A stretch of DNA of 64,000 nucleotides from Rhizobiales bacterium IMCC20636 (GTDB taxonomy: Bacteria; Pseudomonadota; Alphaproteobacteria; Rhizobiales; GCA-2746425), in NCBI GenBank assembly GCA_016865015.1, contig CP018226.1, positions 1 to 64,000 on the forward strand. Reading direction: 5' to 3'. The notes under the pieces were generated by a model. The model ran no database searches and was not told where the DNA came from. It saw only the letters and a list, made by a program, of their open reading frames with translations. Shown here in pieces: positions 46,347 through 55,428 of the stretch; within the stretch, counting starts at the first letter, position 1, and the number at the start of each line of letters is the position of its first letter. Made by a program: the position numbers and the translations under genes.

Positions 46347-47331
46347 GGATCATCTCCCCGGACATCAGCTTGCGTGCGTTTGCGGCGACCCCTTCAGGTG
46401 TCGGTACGGTGATATCTTCAAGGGCGGGAGAAAAAGGGATTGGTACATCCATTGCGCCCATCCGCAGAACCGGCGCGTCGAGATAATAAAACGCCTTCTC
46501 GTTGATGCGACTGGCGATCTCAGCTGTCACGCCATAGCTTTGATGGCCTTCATCAACCACGATGACGCGTGACGTCTTGCGTGCAGATTTCAGCAGGCCC
46601 TCTTCATCCAGCGGCACGATTGTGCGTGGATCGATGACTTCTGCCGAGATATTCTCGGCGGCCAGGATTTCAGCAGCTTTCTGGCAGACCTGAACCATCG
46701 AGGAGGTTCCGATCAGGGTGATGTCCGTGCCTTCGCGCAGAACATTCGCCACGCCAAAGGGGATCAGATACTCCTCCTCCGGCACCGGTGCCTTGTCATT
46801 ATACATCAGCTTGTCTTCGAAAATGACGACCGGGTTATTTTCCCGGATTGCCGTTTTCATCAGACCCTTGGCCTCATAGGCGGAGCTGGGCATGGCTACC
46901 TTCAGCCCGGGAATATGCGCCACCAAAGCGTGGAGGGATTGCGAATGCTGTGCCGCCGAGCGCCGGGTTGCGCCCATATTGGTGCGCAGCACCAACGGGA
47001 CGCTGAGCCTGCCGCCAGACATATAGTGGGTCTTGGCCGCCTGGTTGCACAATTGGTCCATGATCAGGAAAATGAAGTCACCAAACATCAGATCGACAAT
47101 CGGCCGTGCGCCGGTCATGGCCGCGCCCACGGCAATCCCCATGAAGCCGGGTTCCGCTATTGGTGTGTCGACCACACGTGCCGTGCCAAACTCTTCAACC
47201 AGGCCCGACAAGACCTTGAACGGCGTGCCCGCTTCAGCCACATCTTCACCGATGATGAAGGTGGTTGGGTCGCGGCGCATTTCTTCGGCCAGAGCTTCGT
47301 TTACGGCTTGAGATAACGTAATTTCACGCAT
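46336..47331 (-). CDS. 2-oxoacid dehydrogenase E1 component, beta subunit
   Basis: 331 aa, full length for PdhB/AcoB-type subunits: MREITLSQAVNEALAEEMRR, FIIGEDVAEAGTPFKV, then SLHALVAHIPGLKVAMPSSA and VIVVDEGHQSYGVTAEI. It pairs with the E1-alpha gene 9 bp upstream to make a thiamine-diphosphate heterotetramer that decarboxylates a 2-oxoacid. The alpha2-beta2 type is shared by pyruvate, acetoin and branched-chain complexes. The substrate is not evident; acetoin- or pyruvate-type is the closest by pattern. Confidence 0.92.
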   Translation of the reverse strand: MREITLSQAVNEALAEEMRRDPTTFIIGEDVAEAGTPFKVLSGLVEEFGTARVVDTPIAEPGFMGIAVGAAMTGARPIVDLMFGDFIFLIMDQLCNQAAKTHYMSGGRLSVPLVLRTNMGATRRSAAQHSQSLHALVAHIPGLKVAMPSSAYEAKGLMKTAIRENNPVVIFEDKLMYNDKAPVPEEEYLIPFGVANVLREGTDITLIGTSSMVQVCQKAAEILAAENISAEVIDPRTIVPLDEEGLLKSARKTSRVIVVDEGHQSYGVTAEIASRINEKAFYYLDAPVLRMGAMDVPIPFSPALEDITVPTPEGVAANARKLMSGEMIHAA

Positions 47332-47340
47332 GTTTTTTCC

Positions 47341-48357
47341 TCAGCCTCCAACTGTCAGGGATGCAGGGTCGGTCGGTGCATAGACATGCATGTCGACCTC
47401 ACTAATATCTGGATACTTGGCAGCCAAAGCGTATTCAACTGCTGTCTTGGCATCATCCTTCACCCCGGCGCTGATGGCGTCGAGTTCCTCGGAGGTGGCA
47501 ATGCCTTCTTTCGTCAGCCAGGCGCTGAACAGCGTGATCGGATCGCGCTCTTCTTTCCAATGCTTCTCTTCGTCTTTGGTGCGGTAATATTCTCGGTTGA
47601 TGTCACCCACATGGTGGCCGTGATAGCGGTAGGTCATCAACTCTATGAAGAACGGACCTTCACCATTGCGCGCCCTTGCGACAAGTTTTTGCGCCAATGT
47701 GTTGACGGCCAGCACGTCCTGGCCGTCAACCTGATGCGCTTCAATACCAAAGGCTTCTGCGCGCGCGGTGATGGAACCGGCCGCGATTTCCTCCGTGCGG
47801 GTATATTCGGAATAGCCATTGTTTTCACAGGCATAGATGACCGGCAGATTCCACAGGGCAGCCATGTTCATGACTTCGTACATCAGGCCCTGTGCGGTGG
47901 CGCCATCGCCGAAGAAACAGACGGTGACATCGTCCTTGCCAAGCAATTTGGCGGTGAATGCGGCACCGGTTGCAATGCCCATGGACCCACCAACAATTGC
48001 ATTGGCCCCAAGGTTGCCATGGCTCTGATCCGCGATATGCATGGACCCGCCCTTGCCACGGCAATAGCCTTCTTCCTTGCCCAGCAACTCGCAGAACATC
48101 TGCTTGAAGTTTGCACCCTTGGCAACACAATGGCCATGACCGCGATGGGTCGAGGTAATCTTGTCGTCGTCGGTCAGCGCCTCACAAATGCCAACTGCGA
48201 CAGCTTCCTCACCGGAATACATATGCGTCAGACCCGGCATCTTGGCCGTCAGATAAAGCTGATTGGCATTGTCCTCAAATGTGCGGATGCGCACCATCTG
48301 GGTATACATGCGCAAATATTCTTCGGAATTGGTCTTGGTGTTTTTTGCGGGGCTCAT
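47341..48357 (-). CDS. 2-oxoacid dehydrogenase E1 component, alpha subunit
   Basis: 338 aa from ATG 48357 (MSPAKNTKTNSEEY); a longer frame to 48432 overlaps the M24 gene and lacks support. The thiamine-diphosphate motif spans FFGDGATAQGLMYEVMNMAA to CENNGYSEYT, and the regulatory-loop region reads TYRYHGHHVGD. The pattern is close to PdhA/AcoA. First of the four complex genes, 58 bp after the M24 gene. Confidence 0.92.
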   Translation of the reverse strand: MSPAKNTKTNSEEYLRMYTQMVRIRTFEDNANQLYLTAKMPGLTHMYSGEEAVAVGICEALTDDDKITSTHRGHGHCVAKGANFKQMFCELLGKEEGYCRGKGGSMHIADQSHGNLGANAIVGGSMGIATGAAFTAKLLGKDDVTVCFFGDGATAQGLMYEVMNMAALWNLPVIYACENNGYSEYTRTEEIAAGSITARAEAFGIEAHQVDGQDVLAVNTLAQKLVARARNGEGPFFIELMTYRYHGHHVGDINREYYRTKDEEKHWKEERDPITLFSAWLTKEGIATSEELDAISAGVKDDAKTAVEYALAAKYPDISEVDMHVYAPTDPASLTVGG

Positions 48358-48415
48358 CTTCAAAGTCTCTCTAGGGGAGGAGCCTGACCCATATGGGCCA
48401 AGCTCCCCAGGGAGG

Positions 48416-49717
48416 TTAGTAACGATTGGCAATTGGCAGATGTTGTGCCGGGAAGAGCGAAATGACTTCGCAACCCTTATCCGTCACCACAACTTCTTCT
48501 TCGATCCGGGCGGCCGAGTAGCCGTCTGTTGCCGGGCAATAGGTCTCAAGCGCAAAGACCATGCCGGTCTGGATTTCCATCGGATTTTCCAGTGAGACCG
48601 CACGACTGATGATCGGACGCTCATGCAGGGCAAGACCCAGACCATGGCCGAATTGAAGACCGAAGGCAGACAGCTCGTCCGGGAAGCCGAACTCTTCGGC
48701 TTTCGGCCAGGCCTTGGCGACAACATCAGTGCTGACACCCGGCTTGATCAGGGCAATCGAGGCGTCAATCCATTCACGTGCTTTCACATAGGCATCGTTT
48801 TGCGAGGGTGTCGAGAAGCCGATATTGAAGGTTCTGTAGTAGCAGGTGCGATAGCCCTGATAGCTTTGCAGAATATCAAAGAAGGCCTGATCACCCGGCC
48901 GGAATTGACGGTCGGTGAAATTGTGCGGATGCGGGTTGCAACGCTCGCCGGAGATCGCATTGATGGCTTCCACATCATCGGAGCCCCATTCATAAAGCAG
49001 CTTGTTGGACAGAGCGACGATTTCGTTCTCCTTGACGCCGGGCTTCAGCTCTTCATAGATCGCATGATAAACACCATCGACCATGCTGGCCGCCTGATTG
49101 AGCAGCTGAATTTCATCGATGTTCTTGATCTCACGGGCGGACAACATGACCTGCTGACCATCCACAACATGCAACCCGGCTTCCTGCAGGGCAAAGAACA
49201 TGGCTGTTTCAGCATAATCGACACCGACGGGCATGTCGGCCATGCCTGCCTTTTTGATCAGCGATGCAATTTCTTCGGCATAACGTTTCATCAGGCCAAA
49301 GCTTGGCGGAATGGTGCCGCGCATGCCGACAACACCGGCACGCATGCGCTCAGGGTCCAGCCAATCGCAATATTCGCGGTGATGCACAGCTGCAGATCCA
49401 AAGTCCCAGACATAGGGTTCTTCATCACCAGCCAGCAAAGCGAACCGGCACATCTTGTCGCGTTCCCACTCACCAATCTTGGTGCCGGTGACATAGCGAA
49501 TATTGTTCACGTCAAACAGCAGCATCGAGCCGAGATTTGACTTCTTCAGCGCATCTTTGGAGCGGCTCAGGCGGTAGCGGCGCAGCCTGTCATGATCGAC
49601 CCGGCGTTCAAAATCCACCGCAGTGTGGCCCAAAGCGGGGATGTGACGATCCCACCGCCAGCGTGGATCCATATCACCTGGCTGCAGGATTCTCGGGTTA
49701 AGGGCATTGTTGTTCAT
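48416..49717 (-). CDS. Atypical M24-family (creatinase/Xaa-Pro peptidase fold) hydrolase
   Basis: 433 aa from ATG 49717, which has GGAGG 7-11 bp upstream (inside the ATGGAGG of the alternative start 49729). An N-terminal creatinase-like domain (SMLLFDVNNIRYVTGT) and a pita-bread C-terminal domain. Of the five metal ligands, Asp281 (QAFFDILQ), His358 (GHGLGLALHE) and the two Glu (ALETYCP, ARIEEEVV) are kept, but the second Asp of the usual GYxSDxTRTF is Cys292 (GYRTCYYRTF). That argues against a standard aminopeptidase and for a specialised C-N, C-S or C-O cleaving enzyme. Related to DddP and creatinase only at superfamily level. Confidence 0.85.
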   Translation of the reverse strand: MNNNALNPRILQPGDMDPRWRWDRHIPALGHTAVDFERRVDHDRLRRYRLSRSKDALKKSNLGSMLLFDVNNIRYVTGTKIGEWERDKMCRFALLAGDEEPYVWDFGSAAVHHREYCDWLDPERMRAGVVGMRGTIPPSFGLMKRYAEEIASLIKKAGMADMPVGVDYAETAMFFALQEAGLHVVDGQQVMLSAREIKNIDEIQLLNQAASMVDGVYHAIYEELKPGVKENEIVALSNKLLYEWGSDDVEAINAISGERCNPHPHNFTDRQFRPGDQAFFDILQSYQGYRTCYYRTFNIGFSTPSQNDAYVKAREWIDASIALIKPGVSTDVVAKAWPKAEEFGFPDELSAFGLQFGHGLGLALHERPIISRAVSLENPMEIQTGMVFALETYCPATDGYSAARIEEEVVVTDKGCEVISLFPAQHLPIANRY

Positions 49718-49743
49718 AGTAGCCTCCATGCGCCCTGAGGCGC

Positions 49744-49757
49744 TGTATCGATTGCGT
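49744..49757. promoter_or_regulatory. Degenerate LacI operator before the M24 gene
   Basis: TGTATCGATTGCGT keeps the centre and right arm ATCGATTGCGT of the operator GCAATCGATTGC seen at 57016 and 58199; the left three bases differ. It lies 27-40 bp upstream of the M24 start codon, in the only promoter-sized gap between GST and M24. Confidence 0.55.
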
Positions 49758-49846
49758 TATGGGTCGGGAGGCGGAGCTCCCCCGGAAAACACCAACTTCA
49801 CCCGCAATGCAGTTTGTGAGTTCCGATCATTTCAAAGTCAGGTCGA

Positions 49847-50602
49847 TCAAGTCGTCTTCAGATGCGGATATTTCTCTGTCAGCAGCGAACCGGCGTAATA
49901 GGTCGGCTCATATTCCGGGGTTGCCTTGAGATCTTCAAGCCAGCGCGCGACTTCGGGAAATTCATCCCAATATGTCGCGAGGCCAATATCGTCCATTCTG
50001 ACGATGATCGGCATCAGCGCAATGTCCGGAAGCATAATTTTTTCGCCCATGATCCAGGGACCACCGCTTTCGGCGAGCCAGCCTGCCAGACGCTCAACTC
50101 CGCGTTTCAGACGCAGCAGGGCTTCCTCCATATCGCTTTCAGGAAAGCCCGTGCGTCCCATCCGCAGAAGGAATTCACGCCGCAGCGGCTTTGAATCCGC
50201 CAGCGCCTGAAATTCTTCTTCGCTCATGGCCTGATAGTGGGGCAGAAAGGCCATATTGTAGCTGGGTATGCGGATTGCAGGCGTCGGCACTTCATCAATG
50301 TAGCGCAGCATTGAGCGCATATGCGCCCGCTCCGCAGCATCTTCCGGGACAAGGGAATTTCCGGAAGACATTTCGTCAAGATATTCCATGATCACGGCGC
50401 TGTCGGTGACAATCGCGCCGTCAAAAATCAGTGTCGGCACGACGCCATTGGGATTGATTTTCAGATATTCCGGACGCAACTGGTCGCCGACGAACAGATC
50501 AAGCTTGTGTTCTTCGAACGTCCAGCCTTTGGCGTGGAGCGTATACCGCACACGTTGTGAACAGGTCGATTGAGGGGCGTTGTGCAAAACAATCTTTGGC
50601 AT
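49847..50602 (-). CDS. Glutathione S-transferase family protein
   Basis: 251 aa with an N-terminal thioredoxin-like GST domain (about 1-80; APQSTCSQRVRYTLHAKGW with a Ser/Cys near the thiol site, NPNGVVPTLIFDGAIVTDS with the cis-Pro and Ser) and a helical C-terminal domain. It starts 4 bp after the livM-like stop. It may cleave or isomerise a thioether or conjugate an electrophilic intermediate with glutathione; an OsmC protein and an enone reductase in the same regulon fit that idea. Confidence 0.88.
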   Translation of the reverse strand: MPKIVLHNAPQSTCSQRVRYTLHAKGWTFEEHKLDLFVGDQLRPEYLKINPNGVVPTLIFDGAIVTDSAVIMEYLDEMSSGNSLVPEDAAERAHMRSMLRYIDEVPTPAIRIPSYNMAFLPHYQAMSEEEFQALADSKPLRREFLLRMGRTGFPESDMEEALLRLKRGVERLAGWLAESGGPWIMGEKIMLPDIALMPIIVRMDDIGLATYWDEFPEVARWLEDLKATPEYEPTYYAGSLLTEKYPHLKTT

Positions 50603-50606
50603 GGCG

Positions 50607-51638
50607 CTAATCCCAGTTCAAAAAGCGGGGCAGACGGTTGTGTTTCGCCAATGTCCCGACAATGCCCAGGGGAAAGAAGATCAGGGCGAGCGCCATGACC
50701 AGACCTGAGGCAAGAATGTTGAGCTCGGACGCGCCAAGCGTGGCGACGAAGAACTCGTTGAATGCCACGATCATGATCGCTCCAATGACCGGACCTGCAA
50801 CCGTCCCCTTGCCACCCAGAATGCACATCAAGACCATGTTCACTGACACCAGAATGATCAGATAGATGTTGGGGCGGATATAGGTGAGGTATTCCCCCCA
50901 GACAGCGCCGGCCATACCGACAAAAAAGGCTGACAGTGCGAAGGCCAGTGCCTTGTAGAGCCGTGTGTCAATTCCAGCGCTTTCAGCCTTGATTTCATCC
51001 GACGCAATCGCACGCAATCCCATCCCGAATTTGGAGTGCTTGACCTTGTAGGACACCCAGACTGTGAAGGCAGCCATGAACACGAAAGCGTAATAGTAAG
51101 GCAGCTTGGCCCACTGAACCGGCAAATCTGTTGAGGGAAGTGCAACGCCGGCCGCACCACCGACAAATTCCCAATTGTCGAACAGGATACGGGCAATCAT
51201 CACCAGAGCCAGCGACGAGATGATGAATGACGGGCCGCGCACCTTCAACGTGATCTTGCCGATCACGAAGCCCAGCGCTGCGGCCAACAGACCCGCTATC
51301 GGTGCCAGAATGATTGTGGAGATTCCCATGCGGGCATAAATCATGCCTGCAAAATAGGCGCCCACTGCGAAAAACACATTGTGGCCGAGAGAGATGTAGC
51401 CGGTGAACCCGCCCAGAATGTTCCAGCCTGATGCCATCACGGCATAGCAGGCAGTGAACAGGATCATGTGGATCACGTAATTGTAGTTGCCGGTAAATTG
51501 CAACAGCGGCAGAGCCACGAACAGACCCAGCAGAAGCCATGGAAACCATGTTGCACGTGCCTTGTCGGTATGGGCTGCAATCTTTTCGTTGTGTTCTTTG
51601 CGGGCGGCGAGAACCTCAGTTGAGTTTTGAATAGCCAT
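50607..51638 (-). CDS. Branched-chain amino acid-type ABC permease, LivM family
   Basis: 343 aa from ATG 51638 (MAIQNSTEVLAARKEHNEK), 5 bp after the livH-like stop; the longer frame overlaps livH. About nine to ten transmembrane segments, with FTGYISLGHNVFFAVGAYFA and GKGTVAGPVIGA as LivM signatures. It partners the LivH-like permease at 51644. LIV-type systems carry many carboxylates, amides and aromatics besides amino acids. Confidence 0.92.
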   Translation of the reverse strand: MAIQNSTEVLAARKEHNEKIAAHTDKARATWFPWLLLGLFVALPLLQFTGNYNYVIHMILFTACYAVMASGWNILGGFTGYISLGHNVFFAVGAYFAGMIYARMGISTIILAPIAGLLAAALGFVIGKITLKVRGPSFIISSLALVMIARILFDNWEFVGGAAGVALPSTDLPVQWAKLPYYYAFVFMAAFTVWVSYKVKHSKFGMGLRAIASDEIKAESAGIDTRLYKALAFALSAFFVGMAGAVWGEYLTYIRPNIYLIILVSVNMVLMCILGGKGTVAGPVIGAIMIVAFNEFFVATLGASELNILASGLVMALALIFFPLGIVGTLAKHNRLPRFLNWD

Positions 51639-51643
51639 GGTGG

Positions 51644-52522
51644 TCACGCGAGCTCCGGTTTTTCGCCGAACAGCCCCTGGGGCCGAACAAGAAGAATGAT
51701 GAACAAAGCGAGGAAGAAGGTCATGGTTGACCATGTCGCTCCGATATAGGCGCCAACAAAGGCGGCAACGACTGACAACATGAACGCGGCGAGCACCGTA
51801 CCCAAAATTGATCCCATTCCGCCCAGAACGACCAGCGACATGAGGATGGCAATCCACTCCCAGTGTTTGGCGGGGAAGAAGGCGAACACGAAAGACACCA
51901 GCACGCCGGCGGCACCGGCCAGACCAATGCCTATGGCAAAGCTCACAACCCCAACCAGATTCACATTGACGCCGAGCAGTTGAGCCGCGTCGCGGTTTTG
52001 CGTGGTCGCTCTGATCGCGTTGCCAAAGCGCGAATATTTGAGGAACAGTGCCAGTGCCGAGATGATGGCAATGGAGATGATGCCGGCATAAAGCTGGCCA
52101 GTCGGGATGAATATGTCACCGATGAAAATCGCCTCGGTGGCGTAGCTGGGCGAGGTCACACGCTGGGTGTTGGTGAACATGCCGCCCAGAGCGCCTTCAA
52201 CGATCATCGCAACTGCGAATGTCAGCAGAACTGTCATTTCTGAATATTTGGCACTTTTGGCTTCACGCTCAAAAACGAGCTTGTAGAGCAGAACACCGAT
52301 TGCTGCCATTATCACTGTGGCAACAGGAAGCATCACAAGCGGATCGACGCCCCAAAGCTTGAAGGGCCAATAGGCGATATAGGCACCGGCAATTATGAGA
52401 GAGGGATGGGCGAGATTGACTATGCGCATGACGCCGAAAACCAGCGACAGGCCAGCGCCCATCAGTGAGAAAACGCCTCCAAGAGCAAGGCCGAGTATGA
52501 GAACCTGGATAATGTTTGACAT
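51644..52522 (-). CDS. Branched-chain amino acid-type ABC permease, LivH family
   Basis: 292-aa integral membrane protein with about eight hydrophobic segments. Signatures GLALGGVFSLMGAGLSLVFG at the N-terminus and GNAIRATTQNRDAAQLLGVN, the cytoplasmic loop that docks the ATPase. It follows the livF-like gene by 9 bp on the minus strand and precedes livM. Length is typical. Confidence 0.93.
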   Translation of the reverse strand: MSNIIQVLILGLALGGVFSLMGAGLSLVFGVMRIVNLAHPSLIIAGAYIAYWPFKLWGVDPLVMLPVATVIMAAIGVLLYKLVFEREAKSAKYSEMTVLLTFAVAMIVEGALGGMFTNTQRVTSPSYATEAIFIGDIFIPTGQLYAGIISIAIISALALFLKYSRFGNAIRATTQNRDAAQLLGVNVNLVGVVSFAIGIGLAGAAGVLVSFVFAFFPAKHWEWIAILMSLVVLGGMGSILGTVLAAFMLSVVAAFVGAYIGATWSTMTFFLALFIILLVRPQGLFGEKPELA

Positions 52523-52531
52523 GTGTTGCTC

Positions 52532-53260
52532 CTACGCAGCCTTGTTACTGCCGAGATAAAGTTCCTGGATCCGCGGATCAGCAAGAACCTCTTTCGCCGG
52601 TCCTTCAAACAGGGTACGACCAAGGTCCAGAACAACACCCCAATCGGCCTGTTTCAGCCCCATTTGCGCATTCTGCTCGACCAGCAGGACAGTGATGCCC
52701 TCTTGAGCCATCACATTCATGATATCGAACATCTCTTTGACGATTTTCGGCGCAAGTCCGAGGGAAGGCTCGTCCAGCATGACGATTTCGGGCTTGACGA
52801 TAAGTGTGCGGGCCATTGCAAGCGTTTGCTGTTGCCCCCCTGACATCGTTCCGGCGAGTTGGGCCCTGCGTTCCTTCAAGATCGGGAAGCGCTCCATAAC
52901 CTCGTCAACACGACGTTCCAGCTCAGTTTTATCTTCAAGGATGAAGCCGCCCATACGCAGGTTTTCACGCACGGTCATTTTGGGAAACAGAGCCCGTTCC
53001 TGAGGAACGAATGCAATCCCCTTGCGCATGATCTGGTCGGGGCGCAATCCGTTGATCGTCTCGCCCTTGTAGATCACTTCGCCTTCGCGAATGGCCAGCA
53101 TGCCGCAAATCGCCTTCAGCAGGGTGGATTTGCCCGCACCATTCGGCCCGATAATGCAGTGCACCTTGCCGGGTTCAACCGTCATGGTCGCGCCATCCAG
53201 AATTGCGGGTCCGTTGCCATATCCGGCAATGATGTTCTTGACTGTCAGAAGGTCCGTCAT
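52532..53260 (-). CDS. Branched-chain amino acid-type ABC ATPase, LivF family
   Basis: 242 aa. Walker A IGPNGAGKSTLLKAICG near residue 36, signature MSGGQQQTLAMARTL near 137, Walker B EIVMLDEPSLGLAP. The spacing and the GIAFVPQERALFPKMTV stretch mark the LivF subgroup. Its first base coincides with the last base of the livG-like stop (53260). It forms a heterodimer with the LivG-like ATPase. Confidence 0.94.
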   Translation of the reverse strand: MTDLLTVKNIIAGYGNGPAILDGATMTVEPGKVHCIIGPNGAGKSTLLKAICGMLAIREGEVIYKGETINGLRPDQIMRKGIAFVPQERALFPKMTVRENLRMGGFILEDKTELERRVDEVMERFPILKERRAQLAGTMSGGQQQTLAMARTLIVKPEIVMLDEPSLGLAPKIVKEMFDIMNVMAQEGITVLLVEQNAQMGLKQADWGVVLDLGRTLFEGPAKEVLADPRIQELYLGSNKAA

Positions 53261-54003
53261 TATGCCGCCTCCTCATCTACGCCACCAAGATAGGCATCAA
53301 GCACTTTGGGGTCTTTCTGGACCTCCTCAGGTGAGCCATTGGCGATCACCGAACCATGCGCCATGACAATAACCCGATGGGACAGCCGCATGATCAGTTC
53401 CATATTGTGTTCGACGATCAGAACCGTCAGACCTTGCTTGTTCAAAATTCGAATGTGAGACACAATTTCCTCAAGCAGCGTCGGGTTTACCCCGCCGGCG
53501 GGCTCGTCGAGCAGAATGATTTTTGGATCACTCATCAGCAGCGCCGCAAGATCCATGAGCTTCTTTTGTCCATAGGACAGATTGGCTCCGTCTTCATGCG
53601 CAATTCTGGTGATGCCCAGGAAGTCCAGTATTCCCATTGCCTTGTCGACTTCTGCCTTCGGCATTGCGGGCTTCATGAAATCCCGCCAACCGTTGATCTG
53701 TGCCTGGCAGATGATATTTTCCAGGACCGTCATATCGCTCAAATTCCGGGAAATCTGAAATGTGCGGGACAGACCGAGGCGGGTGATCTGGTGCGGCCGC
53801 AGCATGTCTATGCGCTGACCATCCAGATAAATCTCGCCGCTTGTGATCGGCACCGTTCGACTGATGCAATTGAATGCGGTCGTCTTTCCAGCGCCGTTTG
53901 GCCCGATGAGAGCTGTAATTGTACCTTTTTCCACTTCGAACGAACACTGATCGACGGCCTTGATGCCCCCGTAATGCTTACAAAGCTGACGAACTTCCAA
54001 CAT
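53260..54003 (-). CDS. Branched-chain amino acid-type ABC ATPase, LivG family
   Basis: 247 aa. Walker A LIGPNGAGKTTAFNCISR near residue 31, the LivG-typical RTFQISRNLSDMTVLENI, signature LSYGQKKLMDLAALL (Y instead of the second G, common in LivG), and Walker B IILLDEPAGGVNP. Followed directly by the livF-like gene and preceded by a hairpin after the binding-protein gene. Confidence 0.94.
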   Translation of the reverse strand: MLEVRQLCKHYGGIKAVDQCSFEVEKGTITALIGPNGAGKTTAFNCISRTVPITSGEIYLDGQRIDMLRPHQITRLGLSRTFQISRNLSDMTVLENIICQAQINGWRDFMKPAMPKAEVDKAMGILDFLGITRIAHEDGANLSYGQKKLMDLAALLMSDPKIILLDEPAGGVNPTLLEEIVSHIRILNKQGLTVLIVEHNMELIMRLSHRVIVMAHGSVIANGSPEEVQKDPKVLDAYLGGVDEEAA

Positions 54004-54022
54004 GCTTCACCTCCCTGGCGAG

Positions 54023-54049
54023 CGCCGCGCTCTTTTGGTGAGCGCGGCG
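54023..54049 (-). terminator. Hairpin between the LIV binding-protein gene and livG
   Basis: CGCCGCGCTC (54023-54032) pairs perfectly with GAGCGCGGCG (54040-54049) around a 7-nt loop. There is no T tract in the minus-strand direction, so it likely protects the upstream binding-protein mRNA or partly attenuates read-through. Confidence 0.5.
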
Positions 54050-54061
54050 TTATCTGTGCTT

Positions 54062-55333
54062 TTAGAATTTACCCTTTGGGTATGTCATCTTTGAAGCACC
54101 TTCGAATTCATCTGTCGGATAGACAAATTGAAGTTCGCCACCGTTCCACTGGGTCATGATGTAAGGCTTGTTGATCGGCAAGCCCCGCTCGTCCCAATGA
54201 AACCGACCAAGAACGGTTTGAACCGGAGCATCCTTGGTGCGTGCAGTGAGCCATTCGCCCATGGCAGCATTGTCTGTCGAGCCGGCACCAATGATGGCCT
54301 GTTCGATACCCTGACAAACAGCAAAAGGAATTGCGCTGTCTTCATCCGGCACGTCACCATTGGCCGCTTGATAGGCTGCAACGAAGTCGCTGTTTGAAAA
54401 GGCCTCGCCCGACAACACGGACTGGAAGTTCACGTCTTTATGCCAGGACGTATGGACAAGCACACCTTCTGCAGCATCCCCTGTGCCTTCCAGATATTCC
54501 GATTGCGTACCCTGAGACAGATAGACCAGTTTTGGCGTTGCACCGACAGTCTTCAAGGCGCGAGTCAACTGAACGGCTTCTTCAGCTGATGCGGTCAGAC
54601 CAACGATCAATTCAGCGCCGGAACGCTTGATCGAATTGGCAAGATTGAGCCAATCGTTGAAGCCTTCTTCCGGCCATTTCTCGGTGTAGACAACTTCAAT
54701 TCCTGTGCTGATCAGGAAGCCGGGCGCAAGATCTGCAACCAGACTGCCATCAGCAGGATCGGTGACTTCCAGGCCGAGCAAACCGGCTTCGACAGCATTG
54801 GCGAAGAAATCGTCAGCAGCGACGACAGCCACAGTGCTCGGTGCTTCGCCTTCAGGGATCAGGTCTTCAATGATACCTTTCAGTGTAGCACCGACATATT
54901 CCGCAACATTTGGCTGGAAATAGAAGATGTTCTTGTGACCCTGCGTGTAGATGCGCAACGCGCCGCCAGCAGGCAGCGGATGGACAAAACCGTTTTTCGC
55001 CAGGATGTTGGCGACCGGAAAGCTGAGGCGTGACGAAAATGTGCCGAACACAGCTTCGACGCCGTCAACATTGATGAAGCGTTCATACTGGTTGATGGCG
55101 GTTGCCGTATCGGAGCGGTTGTCCGAGATGATCAGATCAACCTGACGACCCAGAATACCGCCACGTTCGTTGATCATATCAACGCATAGCTGGTAACCAA
55201 GCTGGTGTTTTTCGCCGGCGATTGAAAAACCGCCGGTGAGTGGAAGTGATGCGCCAATTTTCAGATTGTCGGCATATGCCGTGCTGGCCATGAGCGACAT
55301 GGCCGCCGTTGCGGCAACAAGTAAGTTCTTCAT
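54062..55333 (-). CDS. LIV-type ABC substrate-binding protein
   Basis: 423-aa periplasmic protein with a signal peptide (MKNLLVAATAAMSLMASTAYA) and a type I periplasmic binding fold: LKIGASLPLTGGFSIAGEKH, then DMINERGGILGRQVDLIISD, the hallmark of LivK-like proteins. This group binds amides, aliphatic or aromatic acids and amino acids; the ligand is unknown. The gene lies between the 3-HIB-dehydrogenase-like gene and livG. Confidence 0.93.
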   Translation of the reverse strand: MKNLLVAATAAMSLMASTAYADNLKIGASLPLTGGFSIAGEKHQLGYQLCVDMINERGGILGRQVDLIISDNRSDTATAINQYERFINVDGVEAVFGTFSSRLSFPVANILAKNGFVHPLPAGGALRIYTQGHKNIFYFQPNVAEYVGATLKGIIEDLIPEGEAPSTVAVVAADDFFANAVEAGLLGLEVTDPADGSLVADLAPGFLISTGIEVVYTEKWPEEGFNDWLNLANSIKRSGAELIVGLTASAEEAVQLTRALKTVGATPKLVYLSQGTQSEYLEGTGDAAEGVLVHTSWHKDVNFQSVLSGEAFSNSDFVAAYQAANGDVPDEDSAIPFAVCQGIEQAIIGAGSTDNAAMGEWLTARTKDAPVQTVLGRFHWDERGLPINKPYIMTQWNGGELQFVYPTDEFEGASKMTYPKGKF

Positions 55334-55428
55334 TTTTTTCTCTCCCTAATTAGGCGCCGATCAAGTTCGGGCGACGCCAACCCGAATGGCGGCGCTACAC
55401 ATGAATGCAGCGCCGCAAGTTTTTACTC

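Noticed and set aside
48416-49717. Identification of the M24 protein as DMSP lyase DddP
   Set aside because: Shares only the fold and a general N-terminal pattern; the DxD and later Asp ligands of DddP are not conserved here.
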